Notes: generated by a model not told the origin, from the letters alone. 6,101 nucleotides of DNA from Gammaproteobacteria bacterium (GCA_015491615.1 WFVN01000260.1:1-6101), one strand, 5' to 3'. Shown: positions 1 through 6,101, numbered from the stretch's first letter. Program-made: numbers and translations.

Positions 1-394
1 GGGTGTTGACCGCAAAGTGCACCCGCATCGGCTTGCCGCCGACCACCGTCTCGACCTGTCCCCAGTCGCTCTGCAACTGTCGTCCCGGTGGCGTCTCGAA
101 ACGCACCGTACCCCGCGCCTTCCTCAGCGTCCGCTTGGGCCGGATGTAGTCTCGCAGAATGCTGATCCCGCCGGCATAGCCCCGGGCCTTGATCTCGGCG
201 AAAATCACCGTGGCGTTCCAGACCCCTTCCGCAAGGAGCTGATCCACTTGCGCCTTGTAGGCGTCCAGCTTGCTCGTCCGGACGCCGCTGCGCCGCTTCG
301 GCGGCGGTCCGCCACGCTTCAGCGCCCGGCGCCATGGGGCCCTCCTTGCGTCTTCGCACAACACAAGGATGCCCCCGCTTGATCGGGAGGACAT
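1..394 (-). CDS. istA: IS21-family transposase IstA, probably N-terminally truncated, cut by window edge
   Basis: This is part of the DDE transposase that cuts and joins the ends of an IS21-type element with its partner IstB. The translation holds typical IstA landmarks in order: RRALKRGGPPPKRR, SKLDAYKAQVDQLLAEGVWN, then GYAGGISILRDYIRPKR, TVRFETPPGRQLQSDWGQ and VGGKPMRVHFAVNT. The Asp of SDWG is probably the first catalytic acid; the remaining ones lie off the left edge. The ATG at 394 is the first start after an in-frame stop. It gives only about 24 residues before the RALKRGG segment, whereas family members as I recall them have a helix-turn-helix of roughly 40 or more residues there. The intervening residues do not look like one, and I found no frameshifted version in the other frames. 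Only about 105 bp separate the IS end from this segment, so a small internal deletion is likely and the copy may be inactive. The family call is firm; the start and the functional state are not. Confidence 0.85.
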   Translation of the reverse strand, partial: MSSRSSGGILVLCEDARRAPWRRALKRGGPPPKRRSGVRTSKLDAYKAQVDQLLAEGVWNATVIFAEIKARGYAGGISILRDYIRPKRTLRKARGTVRFETPPGRQLQSDWGQVETVVGGKPMRVHFAVNT

Positions 395-437
395 CTCAAA
401 CCGGTGTCATCCGGACAGTTAGCATCGGTGGTGACAC
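1..437 (-). mobile_element. IS21-family insertion sequence, one end (continues beyond the left edge)
   Basis: The segment carries an istA-type transposase reading leftward. Just upstream of it lies a terminal-type sequence: read on the minus strand from about 436 it begins TGTCACCACCG, then AACTGTCC and TGACACCGG motifs follow inside. IS21 ends typically start with TGT and hold several internal repeats, so I place the outer end near 436-437. On the plus strand GTGTCA (404-409) and TGACAC (432-437) form a 6-bp inverted repeat at this end. The other end, the istB helper ATPase gene and any target duplication lie outside the window. The exact boundary is an inference. Confidence 0.7.
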
Positions 438-458
438 TAGCGGCCCTTCTGCCGGAAT

Positions 459-1118
459 TCAGTGACCGACGCTGCGAGACAACCAACGGAGGGGGAGATT
501 CTCCCGATCACAGCGCATCAGCACTACGGGGATACGGGAGAACTTGTTCACTCCCGCTACCTCGCGTACCAAGGTCATGGAAAAGCAACGCCGGTAGAAT
601 TTGAGATGGCGTGCATGCACCATCATCAGCGTGGTGTCCAGGTTTTGACGCAACTTCCATTCCACGCATGCCTTCAACAAGGCATTGACCGCCTGCATGC
701 TGTGCCGATAGCGAGGCAGCGTAGCCAAGCGCCAGACGACGCCCACACGCCGTCCCTGGGCTTGAAGGTCCTGGATGTCTGGCAAAAAGCCCCCATCGAT
801 GGGCAGCCCCCCTTCTCCTTCTCGGGTGAAGGATACGGTACCCACCCACTCTTGCCCTTGACGGATGAGAAAGACGCGTGTCTCCGGGCGGTCGTCGAAG
901 TCCTCGTAGTGGCGTAAACGCCCATCCGGCGCGGGATCGCAGTAACCGGCATTTACATAGGCCTCGTGGGCGAGCCGGTGAGCGAGATCGAATTCGGGCG
1001 CCGTCTTTGCCACGCGCAGATGCAAGTCGTCATGACCGAGCTCCTCGGCGCGATGGGAGACGGGGAGAGGGTGGACGAGGGAATAGCGGCGCGACAAGGC
1101 GGTTGCGGGGTGGTTCAT
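459..1118 (-). CDS. FeeM-like N-acyl amino acid synthase / GNAT-fold acyltransferase
   Basis: Predicted 219-residue soluble cytoplasmic enzyme of the FeeM type. Known members join an acyl chain from acyl-carrier protein to the amino group of an amino acid such as tyrosine, and share the fold of acyl-homoserine-lactone synthases. Landmarks: AHRLAHEAYVNAGY (46-59), an acidic HYEDFDD stretch (70-76), WVGTVSF (91-97), GLPIDGGF (104-111), GRRVGVVWRLATLP (122-135) and the C-terminal VHARHLKFYRR (167-177), matching the family's 'hPRHxxFYrr' block. Two positions look unusual. Where relatives usually have ExSRLAV, this protein has VVWRLAT, so the acidic residue is Val127 while Arg130 is kept; the usual Arg of GTVRL is Ser96. 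The start is the second of two adjacent ATG codons, 5 nt from AGGAGG; ATG at 1121 and GTG at 1133 are in frame but badly placed or overlap the ribosome site. It is the last gene of the four-gene unit. The family is fairly certain, the substrate unknown. Confidence 0.82.
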   Translation of the reverse strand: MNHPATALSRRYSLVHPLPVSHRAEELGHDDLHLRVAKTAPEFDLAHRLAHEAYVNAGYCDPAPDGRLRHYEDFDDRPETRVFLIRQGQEWVGTVSFTREGEGGLPIDGGFLPDIQDLQAQGRRVGVVWRLATLPRYRHSMQAVNALLKACVEWKLRQNLDTTLMMVHARHLKFYRRCFSMTLVREVAGVNKFSRIPVVLMRCDRENLPLRWLSRSVGH

Positions 1119-1123
1119 CATGG

Positions 1124-1129
1124 CCTCCT
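1124..1129 (-). promoter_or_regulatory. Strong ribosome binding site that decides the acyltransferase start
   Basis: The minus strand reads GCAGGAGGCCATGATGAACC. The perfect AGGAGG lies 5 nt before the ATG at 1118 and only 2 nt before the ATG at 1121. It lies within codons 2-4 of the longer GTG-started frame (1133). This favours the start at 1118 and shows that the last gene has its own efficient initiation signal rather than depending wholly on coupling to the upstream gene. Confidence 0.75.
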
Positions 1130-1161
1130 GCACTCAGGGTCCTGGGATCGCACTGGGGGAG

Positions 1162-3987
1162 TCAGTGCAGATCGTCCTCTGCAGAAGGCATGCCGATGTG
1201 ATAGCCCTGGACCATGTCCACGCGCAACTCGCGTAGCAGTTCCAGAGTTTCTTCGTCTTCCACGAATTCCGCCACCGTCAATTTGCCGAAGGCGGCGGCG
1301 ATCTCGCACAGACCGCGCACCAGGGCACGATCCTTTTCGCTGTACAGGAGCGGACGAATGAAGGAACCGTCGATCTTGATGAAATCGTAGGGCAGTTCCT
1401 TGAGATAGCGGAAAGAGGAAAAGCCGACACCGAAGTCGTCCAGGGCGAAACGGCATCCCATACGACGGACCGCGCCCATGAGCTCGCGCGACGCGGCGAC
1501 ATTGGCCAGGGCGGCGGTCTCGGTGATCTCGAGGATGAGCTGGCGGGGGTGGATGCCACCGCTGTCCAACAGGTGCTCCAAGAGCGGAAGCAGCGTCTTG
1601 TCCGCCAAGGCCGAGGCGGAGAGGTTGACCGACAAACGAATGTCGCGCCCTTGGGTGTTGGCGCCGGCGATGTGCTCGACAGCGCGGCGTAGCACCCAGT
1701 GGTCGATGGTGCGGATGAGACCGGACTCCTCGGCCACTTCGATAAAACTCTGGGGCGAGATGAGACCACCTCCCTCCGTGCGCATGCGCAACAAGGCTTC
1801 GTAATGCACCACCCGCCCCTCGGCGAGGTCGAGGATGGGTTGGAATACGAGGGTGAATCCGTCGTTCTTGATCGCTTCGTCGATGCGCTGGCGCCAATGG
1901 ACGTCGTGCTGCATCTTCGCCCAGGCATGGTCCAGCTCGGTGAACAGGTGCCAGCGGCCACGATCATTCTGCTTCGCCTGATACATGGCCATGTCGGCCT
2001 TCGCCAGCAGTTCGGTGGCGTCGGCCCCATGGTCGGGGAACAGGGCCACGCCGATGCTCGCCCCCACCAGATGTCGCTGGGTCAAGCAATCCACCTGGAT
2101 GGCGTTGATCTGCTCGCTCAGCTTGCGGGCCACTGCGACCACCTCGTCGGGACAGGTCTCCGGCAGAACGACCGCGAATTCGTCGCCGCCGATACGCGCC
2201 ACCACGTCCGATTCGCGCAAGGTCTCGGTAAGTATTTCCGCTACCCGTTTGAGGACCAAATCGCCGGTCTGGTGACCACTGGTGTCGTTGATGTATTTGA
2301 AATCGTCCAGGTCGATGAACAACAATCCCCCTTGCCGACGATGCCGTTGAGCGCGACCGATCTCGCTGTCCAGCTCTTTTTGCAGACGGCGTCGGTTGTA
2401 GAGGCCGGTGAGTGGATCGTGCTCCGCCAACCAAGCGTATTGGCGTTCCGCTTGCTTGCGTTCGGTGATGTCCATACCCACCGCGAGCACCGCCGAGTCT
2501 TCTTTTCCCTCCAACGGGGTGAAGCGCCAGAGAAACTCGCGCTGGCCTCTGTGGGCCTTGAGGCGCGCCTCCAACTCGAGTTGGCTGATTCCGCCATGAG
2601 CCAGACGACGTACCAGATTTTCCAGCCCCTCTTCGCCTCCGGGGATCTCCAACAGGCGTCCAATGGAAACGTCTATCAAGGCCCGTTCCTCCACTCCCAT
2701 GGCATGGCAAAAATAAGGGTTGGTGGCGCGCAAACGACCCGCCATGTCGAGGACGAGGATGGCCGCGTCGGCGGTGTTCAAGAGACAGGTGATGAATTCC
2801 TTCTCCTGCGCCAGCTCGGTGAGTTTGCGCTGCAATTGCTCGTTGCGTTCATTGACCGTATGTTCCAAGGCCTCCAAGGCATCGGTGAGCGCCAGGGTGG
2901 ATTCGCGCATGGCATCCAGTTCGTCTCGCCAGTATTTACTCCGTCCCAGGGCCTCGGCCGCCTCGCGAGTGGCCTGGAAGTCGCGCCGCGCCAAACGAGG
3001 CAGCGCTTCGGCCAAGGCACGCAGACGCCCCATGGGCTGCGAAAGGAGGATGATGAGGATGGTGGCGGTCAAGAGCATGCCCATGAGGGCGACGGCGAGA
3101 TCCCGACGCCAAGCCGTTTCGATCGTCTGGATGTTGGCGCTGATATCGGTGACGGTGACGAAATAGGCATGTCCCTCCGTGTCCAGTCCGCGCAAGGGAA
3201 TGAGGGCGATCTGGTAGCTCCGTTCACCGAGTTCCAGGCGTCGCCCCGATGCCAGGTGCTCCGCCTTCGGGAATTGACGTGCCGCCTCACGGATGACCGG
3301 TAGCGTCACCTCGGCGCGGGAGAGGCCGGCGACCACCATCCCCCAAGGTGGCTCGGGTGAGGACGGTCGATCATCAAGTAGAATACCCACATCGGTATGG
3401 GCCAGTTGACGGAAACCGGCCAGCACACCGTCCAGGGTGGCCCCCATCAACGCGACCAATTTCCCGGCATCACCGAGAATGAGGGGGGTCAGGACGTACA
3501 ATCGACATTGATCGACACATTGGAAAAACGCCGCAGGGTGGCCCCGGCTCAAACTTTCGCGCACCAAGGTATCGAGAGATTTGTCTGCGTGGCGTATCGG
3601 GGGAGCGCCTCCCCAACGCTGGGTCAATTCACCATGGCCGTCGTACAAGGCGATGGTGTCGATCCCCAGGTCCATTTGGAAGGTGACCCAGTTCTTGTCC
3701 AGAACCCGCTGAAATTCGAGAGGATCACGGAGGACGTCGCCGTCGGCTCGGGACCACATGGACGGAACCAGTGATGCGATGCTCGACAACCGATCGATGG
3801 TCTGGCGGATGATGGTGTTGGCCAATGCGGCCTGGTTTTCCCGCTGGGTTTGGAGCGTGTCCTTGAGCTGTTGTTTTTGGTTTTCGTAACCTATGAAAGG
3901 AAAAATGGCGTAGGTGGCCAGTAGTGTCGCTCCCAATCCGAAAGCGGCCTTCCACTTGAGGCTGAGGAAGGGTTTTTCGCGGTCCAT
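1162..3987 (-). CDS. Transmembrane PAS-GGDEF-EAL protein: cyclic-di-GMP synthase/phosphodiesterase with periplasmic sensor
   Basis: A 941-residue inner-membrane signalling protein. Order: TM helix 12-33; a periplasmic region of about 260 residues that looks Cache-like; TM helix about 296-316; a HAMP-like linker and coiled coil 317-395; PAS domain about 396-508 ending in MDITERKQ; GGDEF domain about 517-680; EAL domain about 700-935. The cyclase motif GGDEF (600-604) is intact, with an inhibitory RxxD site, RESD (591-594), five residues before it. EAL residues expected for cyclic-di-GMP hydrolysis are present: Glu730 (EALLR), Asn788 (VNLSA), Glu820 (LEITET), Asp850-Asp851 (DDFGVGFSS), Lys871 (IKID), Glu907/Glu910 (AEFVE, usually AEGVE) and Gln927 (QGYHIG). 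Both activities are therefore possible; which dominates cannot be read from sequence. The periplasmic part has a cysteine pair, Cys157 and Cys161 (CVDQC). The ATG at 3987 directly precedes the first TM helix and follows the porin stop by 2 nt (TGAGGATG), suggesting translational coupling. The open frame extends to 4152, but that part overlaps the porin and is not expected to be translated. Confidence 0.95.
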   Translation of the reverse strand: MDREKPFLSLKWKAAFGLGATLLATYAIFPFIGYENQKQQLKDTLQTQRENQAALANTIIRQTIDRLSSIASLVPSMWSRADGDVLRDPLEFQRVLDKNWVTFQMDLGIDTIALYDGHGELTQRWGGAPPIRHADKSLDTLVRESLSRGHPAAFFQCVDQCRLYVLTPLILGDAGKLVALMGATLDGVLAGFRQLAHTDVGILLDDRPSSPEPPWGMVVAGLSRAEVTLPVIREAARQFPKAEHLASGRRLELGERSYQIALIPLRGLDTEGHAYFVTVTDISANIQTIETAWRRDLAVALMGMLLTATILIILLSQPMGRLRALAEALPRLARRDFQATREAAEALGRSKYWRDELDAMRESTLALTDALEALEHTVNERNEQLQRKLTELAQEKEFITCLLNTADAAILVLDMAGRLRATNPYFCHAMGVEERALIDVSIGRLLEIPGGEEGLENLVRRLAHGGISQLELEARLKAHRGQREFLWRFTPLEGKEDSAVLAVGMDITERKQAERQYAWLAEHDPLTGLYNRRRLQKELDSEIGRAQRHRRQGGLLFIDLDDFKYINDTSGHQTGDLVLKRVAEILTETLRESDVVARIGGDEFAVVLPETCPDEVVAVARKLSEQINAIQVDCLTQRHLVGASIGVALFPDHGADATELLAKADMAMYQAKQNDRGRWHLFTELDHAWAKMQHDVHWRQRIDEAIKNDGFTLVFQPILDLAEGRVVHYEALLRMRTEGGGLISPQSFIEVAEESGLIRTIDHWVLRRAVEHIAGANTQGRDIRLSVNLSASALADKTLLPLLEHLLDSGGIHPRQLILEITETAALANVAASRELMGAVRRMGCRFALDDFGVGFSSFRYLKELPYDFIKIDGSFIRPLLYSEKDRALVRGLCEIAAAFGKLTVAEFVEDEETLELLRELRVDMVQGYHIGMPSAEDDLH

Positions 3988-3989
3988 CC

Positions 3990-5156
3990 TCAGAACCGGT
4001 AGGCGAGCATGGCGGCCCACAGGGACCACCTTCGACGCAACGATCCTCGTTGTCTGTCGATCCGCGTCAGCCAGGCCGTTCCATCGACCCAATGGTGTTC
4101 CACTTGTAACCGCCAAGACTCCGACGCATCCCAAGTCACTCCCAGGGTCCAATCTCGGGCAAAACGCAGATGATCGGGTTGTCCCGATTCATCGGCGTAA
4201 CGGCGCCCGTCCGGGTCGTCTCGATCGACAAGAAGACGATCGAAGCGGATCAAGGCGGAAAGCCTCGGGGTGAAGCGCCACACTCCTTGTCCGTAGAAAC
4301 TCTCGCCGGTCATGTCCTCGTCCTCGATGGGAGTGCCGGCAAATCCCTGATAAGCGATGGTCCTCAAGGCATACTCTGCCGTGAGGCTCCAGCGTTCCCG
4401 ATCCATGGCGACGGACAGAATGACAGGCAAGAATCGCACCCGTCCCGTAGGCATGTCCGACGTACCTGGATAATCTGTCCATGCGTAGAGGCCCGAGATT
4501 CCCATGTTGAATCCATGAGGCAGTCCCTCGTAACGAAATTGCCAAACCAAGAGTTGACCTGGTTCCAATTCACCCGTCAGATCGGTTTGGAATAGCGCGT
4601 CTTCGACATCGGGAGTGCCTACTCTCGGCGTCATCATCCCGATTTTCCCAGTCCAGGTGTTGCCCCCCCTCTGCCTCCAACCCACCCACATGAGGCCATC
4701 GGCGGAAAGGGCCAGGTCGCGGGTGCGGTCGAAGTAAATGGACTGGGGCAGGAGAATGCTGGGACGGGTCACCGGCACGTCACGGGTCTCGTTATAGAAA
4801 CCCAGCGGCAACTTGATACGTCCGAGCAAGAGGTCGTCCCGTCGATCCAGGGAAGAGGCCAAATTGAGAGTAAGGAATGCGTAGTCGAGGGTGGCGGCGG
4901 GGATGTCGCGCTCACCCGCCTGGCGGATCATGCCCTGGGCCGAAAACATCACCTTGGGGACTGGTCGCCAGGAAGCATTGAGCCCGGCCTCGCGTAACCG
5001 CCAACTACCGTCGAGAGTGTCAGCACCATAAAAGGAATTGTGCTCGCTTCGCAGATAACCCTGGGCAAGGAAGCCATGAATTTGTGGGGTGTCGGCCTGA
5101 GCCACGCTCCAAAGAAGTCCGCCGGCGAGCAGAATGGGCAACCCTTTGTTTTTCAT
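3990..5156 (-). CDS. Outer-membrane beta-barrel porin-like protein
   Basis: 388-residue precursor. MKNK, a hydrophobic stretch and AQA followed by Asp give a clear Sec signal peptide with cleavage after residue 21. The mature part is rich in alternating, aromatic-flanked segments typical of beta strands (GFLAQGYLRS, YAFLTLNLAS, LLVWQFRYEG, WSLTAEYALR, TLGVTWDASE), and the chain ends in AYRF, the C-terminal aromatic signal used by the BAM complex. A conserved-looking segment reads GRIKLPLGFYNETRDVP, then TRPSILLPQSIYFDRTRD. No TonB box or plug domain is visible, so I favour a passive channel over a TonB-dependent receptor. The ATG at 5156 overlaps the stop of the upstream gene as ATGA, and GAGGA sits 7 nt before it (5164-5168). 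Encoded next to a periplasmic binding protein, it may admit that protein's ligand. The substrate is not readable from sequence; anion or phosphate specificity would be only an analogy with its neighbour. Confidence 0.85.
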   Translation of the reverse strand: MKNKGLPILLAGGLLWSVAQADTPQIHGFLAQGYLRSEHNSFYGADTLDGSWRLREAGLNASWRPVPKVMFSAQGMIRQAGERDIPAATLDYAFLTLNLASSLDRRDDLLLGRIKLPLGFYNETRDVPVTRPSILLPQSIYFDRTRDLALSADGLMWVGWRQRGGNTWTGKIGMMTPRVGTPDVEDALFQTDLTGELEPGQLLVWQFRYEGLPHGFNMGISGLYAWTDYPGTSDMPTGRVRFLPVILSVAMDRERWSLTAEYALRTIAYQGFAGTPIEDEDMTGESFYGQGVWRFTPRLSALIRFDRLLVDRDDPDGRRYADESGQPDHLRFARDWTLGVTWDASESWRLQVEHHWVDGTAWLTRIDRQRGSLRRRWSLWAAMLAYRF

Positions 5157-5596
5157 GGCCGTATCCTCACCACGCGAACGTCGCTACGGCTGGGCGGACG
5201 GTCCAAGTAGCCGATGGCTCCCATCTCATCGGCTACGCGACGTTCCATTTCATCACGGCTTCGGACGAGCAACGGCGCTTGCCCCAAACCTGAGAAAATT
5301 AGACGATTCCAGGCATTTTGCAGTTGATAAGGAAATATTCTCAATAATTCTACACAGAAACGACGGTGTAGGGGGCTGCTCGTAGGAAAAGCGAGGACCT
5401 TGATGCTTTGTCCGTCCGGCCAAGTTCGCAGGCGCATCGAATAGATGGCGCGGAGGCGATTCCTGTTCAATGTGTCGGTGGGTACGGAGGCGTTGACGAT
5501 GACGACCAGGTCGCCGCCCTGAGCCGTCGTAGGTTGCAGGGCCGTCAGACCGATGAGGAAGACGGCCATCGAAATGGCACGTAAGGAAACCGCCAA
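5153..5596 (-). CDS. Half-size PstS-like periplasmic binding protein
   Basis: 147 residues from a TTG start, the first gene of the four-gene unit. An N-terminal signal sequence (one Arg, then AISMAVFLIGLTAL, ending near TTAQGG) suggests export to the periplasm. The mature part resembles short proteins annotated as phosphate ABC transporter substrate-binding proteins: VVIVNASVPTDTLNRNRLRAI, MRLRTWPDG, SPLHRRFC, AWNRLIFSGLGQAP and MGAIGYLDRP. PstS proteins of phosphate importers are about twice this size with two lobes, and no transporter permease or ATPase is nearby. It is therefore more likely a sensing or scaffolding protein than a transport component, and phosphate as ligand is unproven. 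Start choice: TTG at 5596 adds Arg6 to the signal sequence's N-region. An ATG at 5569 (138 residues) would leave it without positive charge, and neither has a strong ribosome site. The stop overlaps the porin start by 4 nt. Confidence 0.8.
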   Translation of the reverse strand: MAVSLRAISMAVFLIGLTALQPTTAQGGDLVVIVNASVPTDTLNRNRLRAIYSMRLRTWPDGQSIKVLAFPTSSPLHRRFCVELLRIFPYQLQNAWNRLIFSGLGQAPLLVRSRDEMERRVADEMGAIGYLDRPPSRSDVRVVRIRP

Positions 5597-5647
5597 CGAG
5601 TTATCGTCCGTAAGCGAAGCGTTAATACCTTCTTAAGTCTTTCACGG

Positions 5648-5715
5648 GGTGAATGCAAGTTTTTTTATAAATATGCGTTCAAAATGCAGTTTTTCTTAGT
5701 GAACCTGTGGTTCAA
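5648..5715 (-). promoter_or_regulatory. AT-rich intergenic region, probable promoter/operator for the four-gene unit
   Basis: The 133 bp between amrS and the PstS-like gene are much richer in A and T than the flanking genes. A TATAAA hexamer lies at 5664-5669 on the minus strand without a convincing -35 partner. A second weak candidate is TTGCAT, 17 nt, TAAGAA, just downstream. A perfect 15-bp palindrome, TGAACCTGTGGTTCA, occupies 5700-5714. An imperfect direct repeat, AATGCA(A)GTTTTT on the plus strand, occurs at 5652 and 5683, exactly 31 bp apart. These arrangements suit regulator binding, but no known box (for example a PhoB site) was recognised. Promoter position is low confidence. Confidence 0.35.
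5700..5714. repeat. 15-bp perfect palindrome, candidate operator
   Basis: TGAACC-TGT-GGTTCA: two 6-bp arms around a 3-bp centre. It lies 15 bp beyond the amrS stop and about 105 bp upstream of the PstS-like start. Read on the minus strand it is not followed by a run of T, so it is not a standard intrinsic terminator for amrS. An operator is the better guess. Confidence 0.5.
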
Positions 5716-5729
5716 AAACGACAGGCGAA

Positions 5730-6101
5730 TCACGGAAAATCCGTCATGAGCACGGGCAACCTCCGTGCTCCCCAACTTCCAGGGTGAGCCTCGAACACCC
5801 CTGCGCAGGGGCTGCCACAGCGCTTGCAACACCCCTTTTCATCCAAGTTCCAAGCGGTAATGACGTACCAGTCGCGGCCGATGAGTTTGGTGCCGCATTC
5901 GTGGCAGTAGGTGCTTTGCCCCGTTTCGTCGTGCACGTTACCCGTGTAAGCGTAGTGAACGCCCCGTTTCATGGCGATTTCACGCGCGCGAGCAAGGGTG
6001 CCGGGGGGCGTGGGTGGGCGGTCCAAGATTTTGTAGTCCGGATGAAAAGCGGTGAAATGCCAGGGTACGTCGGGCCCTAGATTTTTGACTACCCATTCGG
6101 C
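5730..6101 (-). CDS. amrS: AmmeMemoRadiSam system radical SAM enzyme, C-terminal part (start beyond right edge)
   Basis: The last 123 residues of AmrS, a radical S-adenosylmethionine enzyme found with AMMECR1-like and Memo-like proteins; its reaction is, to my knowledge, not well established. The visible part matches the family's C-terminus: LGPDVPWHFTAFHPDYK, LDRPPTPPGTLARAREIA, YTGNVHD, then a zinc-ribbon-like four-cysteine unit, YCHECG and CCKRCG (Cys66, 69, 92 and 95 of the visible fragment), and GARRLPV near the end. The iron-sulphur CxxxCxxC motif belongs upstream and is not in the window. The frame is open to the right edge (6101), so the gene is cut there, not broken. Its TGA stop (5730-5732) is 133 bp before the next start, so it is probably a separate transcription unit from the four-gene cluster. 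A small ACGGA/TCCGT hairpin (5732-5744) overlaps the stop but is a poor terminator. Confidence 0.93.
   Translation of the reverse strand, partial: AEWVVKNLGPDVPWHFTAFHPDYKILDRPPTPPGTLARAREIAMKRGVHYAYTGNVHDETGQSTYCHECGTKLIGRDWYVITAWNLDEKGCCKRCGSPCAGVFEAHPGSWGARRLPVLMTDFP

Noticed and set aside
17..382. A 121-codon plus-strand open frame at the left edge.
   Set aside because: It is antisense to the istA reading frame, whose translation matches IS21 transposases; the plus-strand product is low-complexity and Arg/Pro/Leu-rich.
437..458. Possible terminator between the acyltransferase stop and the IS end.
   Set aside because: Only a 4-bp CGGC/GCCG pairing is visible and no T run follows.
1151..1167. 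CACTG/CAGTG inverted repeat at the stop of the GGDEF/EAL gene, considered as a terminator.
   Set aside because: The stem is only 5 bp, no T run follows on the minus strand, and a strong ribosome site for the next gene comes directly after.
1699..3303. A 534-codon open frame on the plus strand opposite the GGDEF/EAL gene.
   Set aside because: It lies wholly antisense to a gene with clear catalytic motifs, its translation has no recognisable domain, and long antisense frames are common in GC-rich DNA.
3988..4152. In-frame 55-codon upstream extension of the GGDEF/EAL gene from an ATG at 4152.
   Set aside because: It overlaps the porin's 3' end and would put a polar 66-residue tail before the first membrane helix; the ATG at 3987 is adjacent to the porin stop with TGAGG before it.
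5700..5744. Palindrome at 5700-5714 and ACGGA/TCCGT hairpin at 5732-5744, considered as intrinsic terminators for amrS.
   Set aside because: On the minus strand the palindrome is followed by CTAAGAAAAAC rather than T residues, and the second hairpin has a short stem with its T run 12 or more nt away.

Overview
The window is a dense, GC-rich bacterial stretch with every convincing gene on the minus strand. A periplasmic binding protein with a signal peptide, a beta-barrel porin ending in Phe, an inner-membrane GGDEF/EAL protein, a FeeM-type acyltransferase and an IS21-type transposase together suggest a Gram-negative, probably proteobacterial, host. No marker gene fixes the genus, so that placement is inference.

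Layout in the direction of transcription (right to left): (1) 6101-5730, the 3' end of amrS, the radical SAM enzyme of the AmmeMemoRadiSam group; its start lies off the right edge. (2) 5729-5597, an AT-rich intergenic region with a 15-bp palindrome and an imperfect direct repeat, the likely control region of the next genes. (3) Four closely packed genes: a half-size PstS-like periplasmic protein (5596-5153), an outer-membrane porin (5156-3990, ATGA overlap), a 941-residue transmembrane PAS-GGDEF-EAL protein (3987-1162, two bases after the porin stop) and a FeeM-like N-acyltransferase (1118-459, 43 bases downstream with a strong ribosome binding site). (4) About 22 bp beyond the last stop, the end of an IS21-family insertion sequence with an istA gene that appears to lack its N-terminal helix-turn-helix and runs off the left edge.

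The point of interest is the four-gene unit. It places an outer-membrane pore, a soluble periplasmic binding protein, a membrane sensor with apparently intact cyclic-di-GMP synthase and phosphodiesterase sites, and an enzyme family that makes N-acyl amino acids (related in fold to acyl-homoserine-lactone synthases) in one likely transcript. A working hypothesis is an envelope sensing relay: a ligand enters or leaves through the porin, is bound in the periplasm, adjusts cyclic-di-GMP through the third protein, and the fourth makes a lipid signal or envelope lipid. Gene order and domain content are seen; the functional link is inference.
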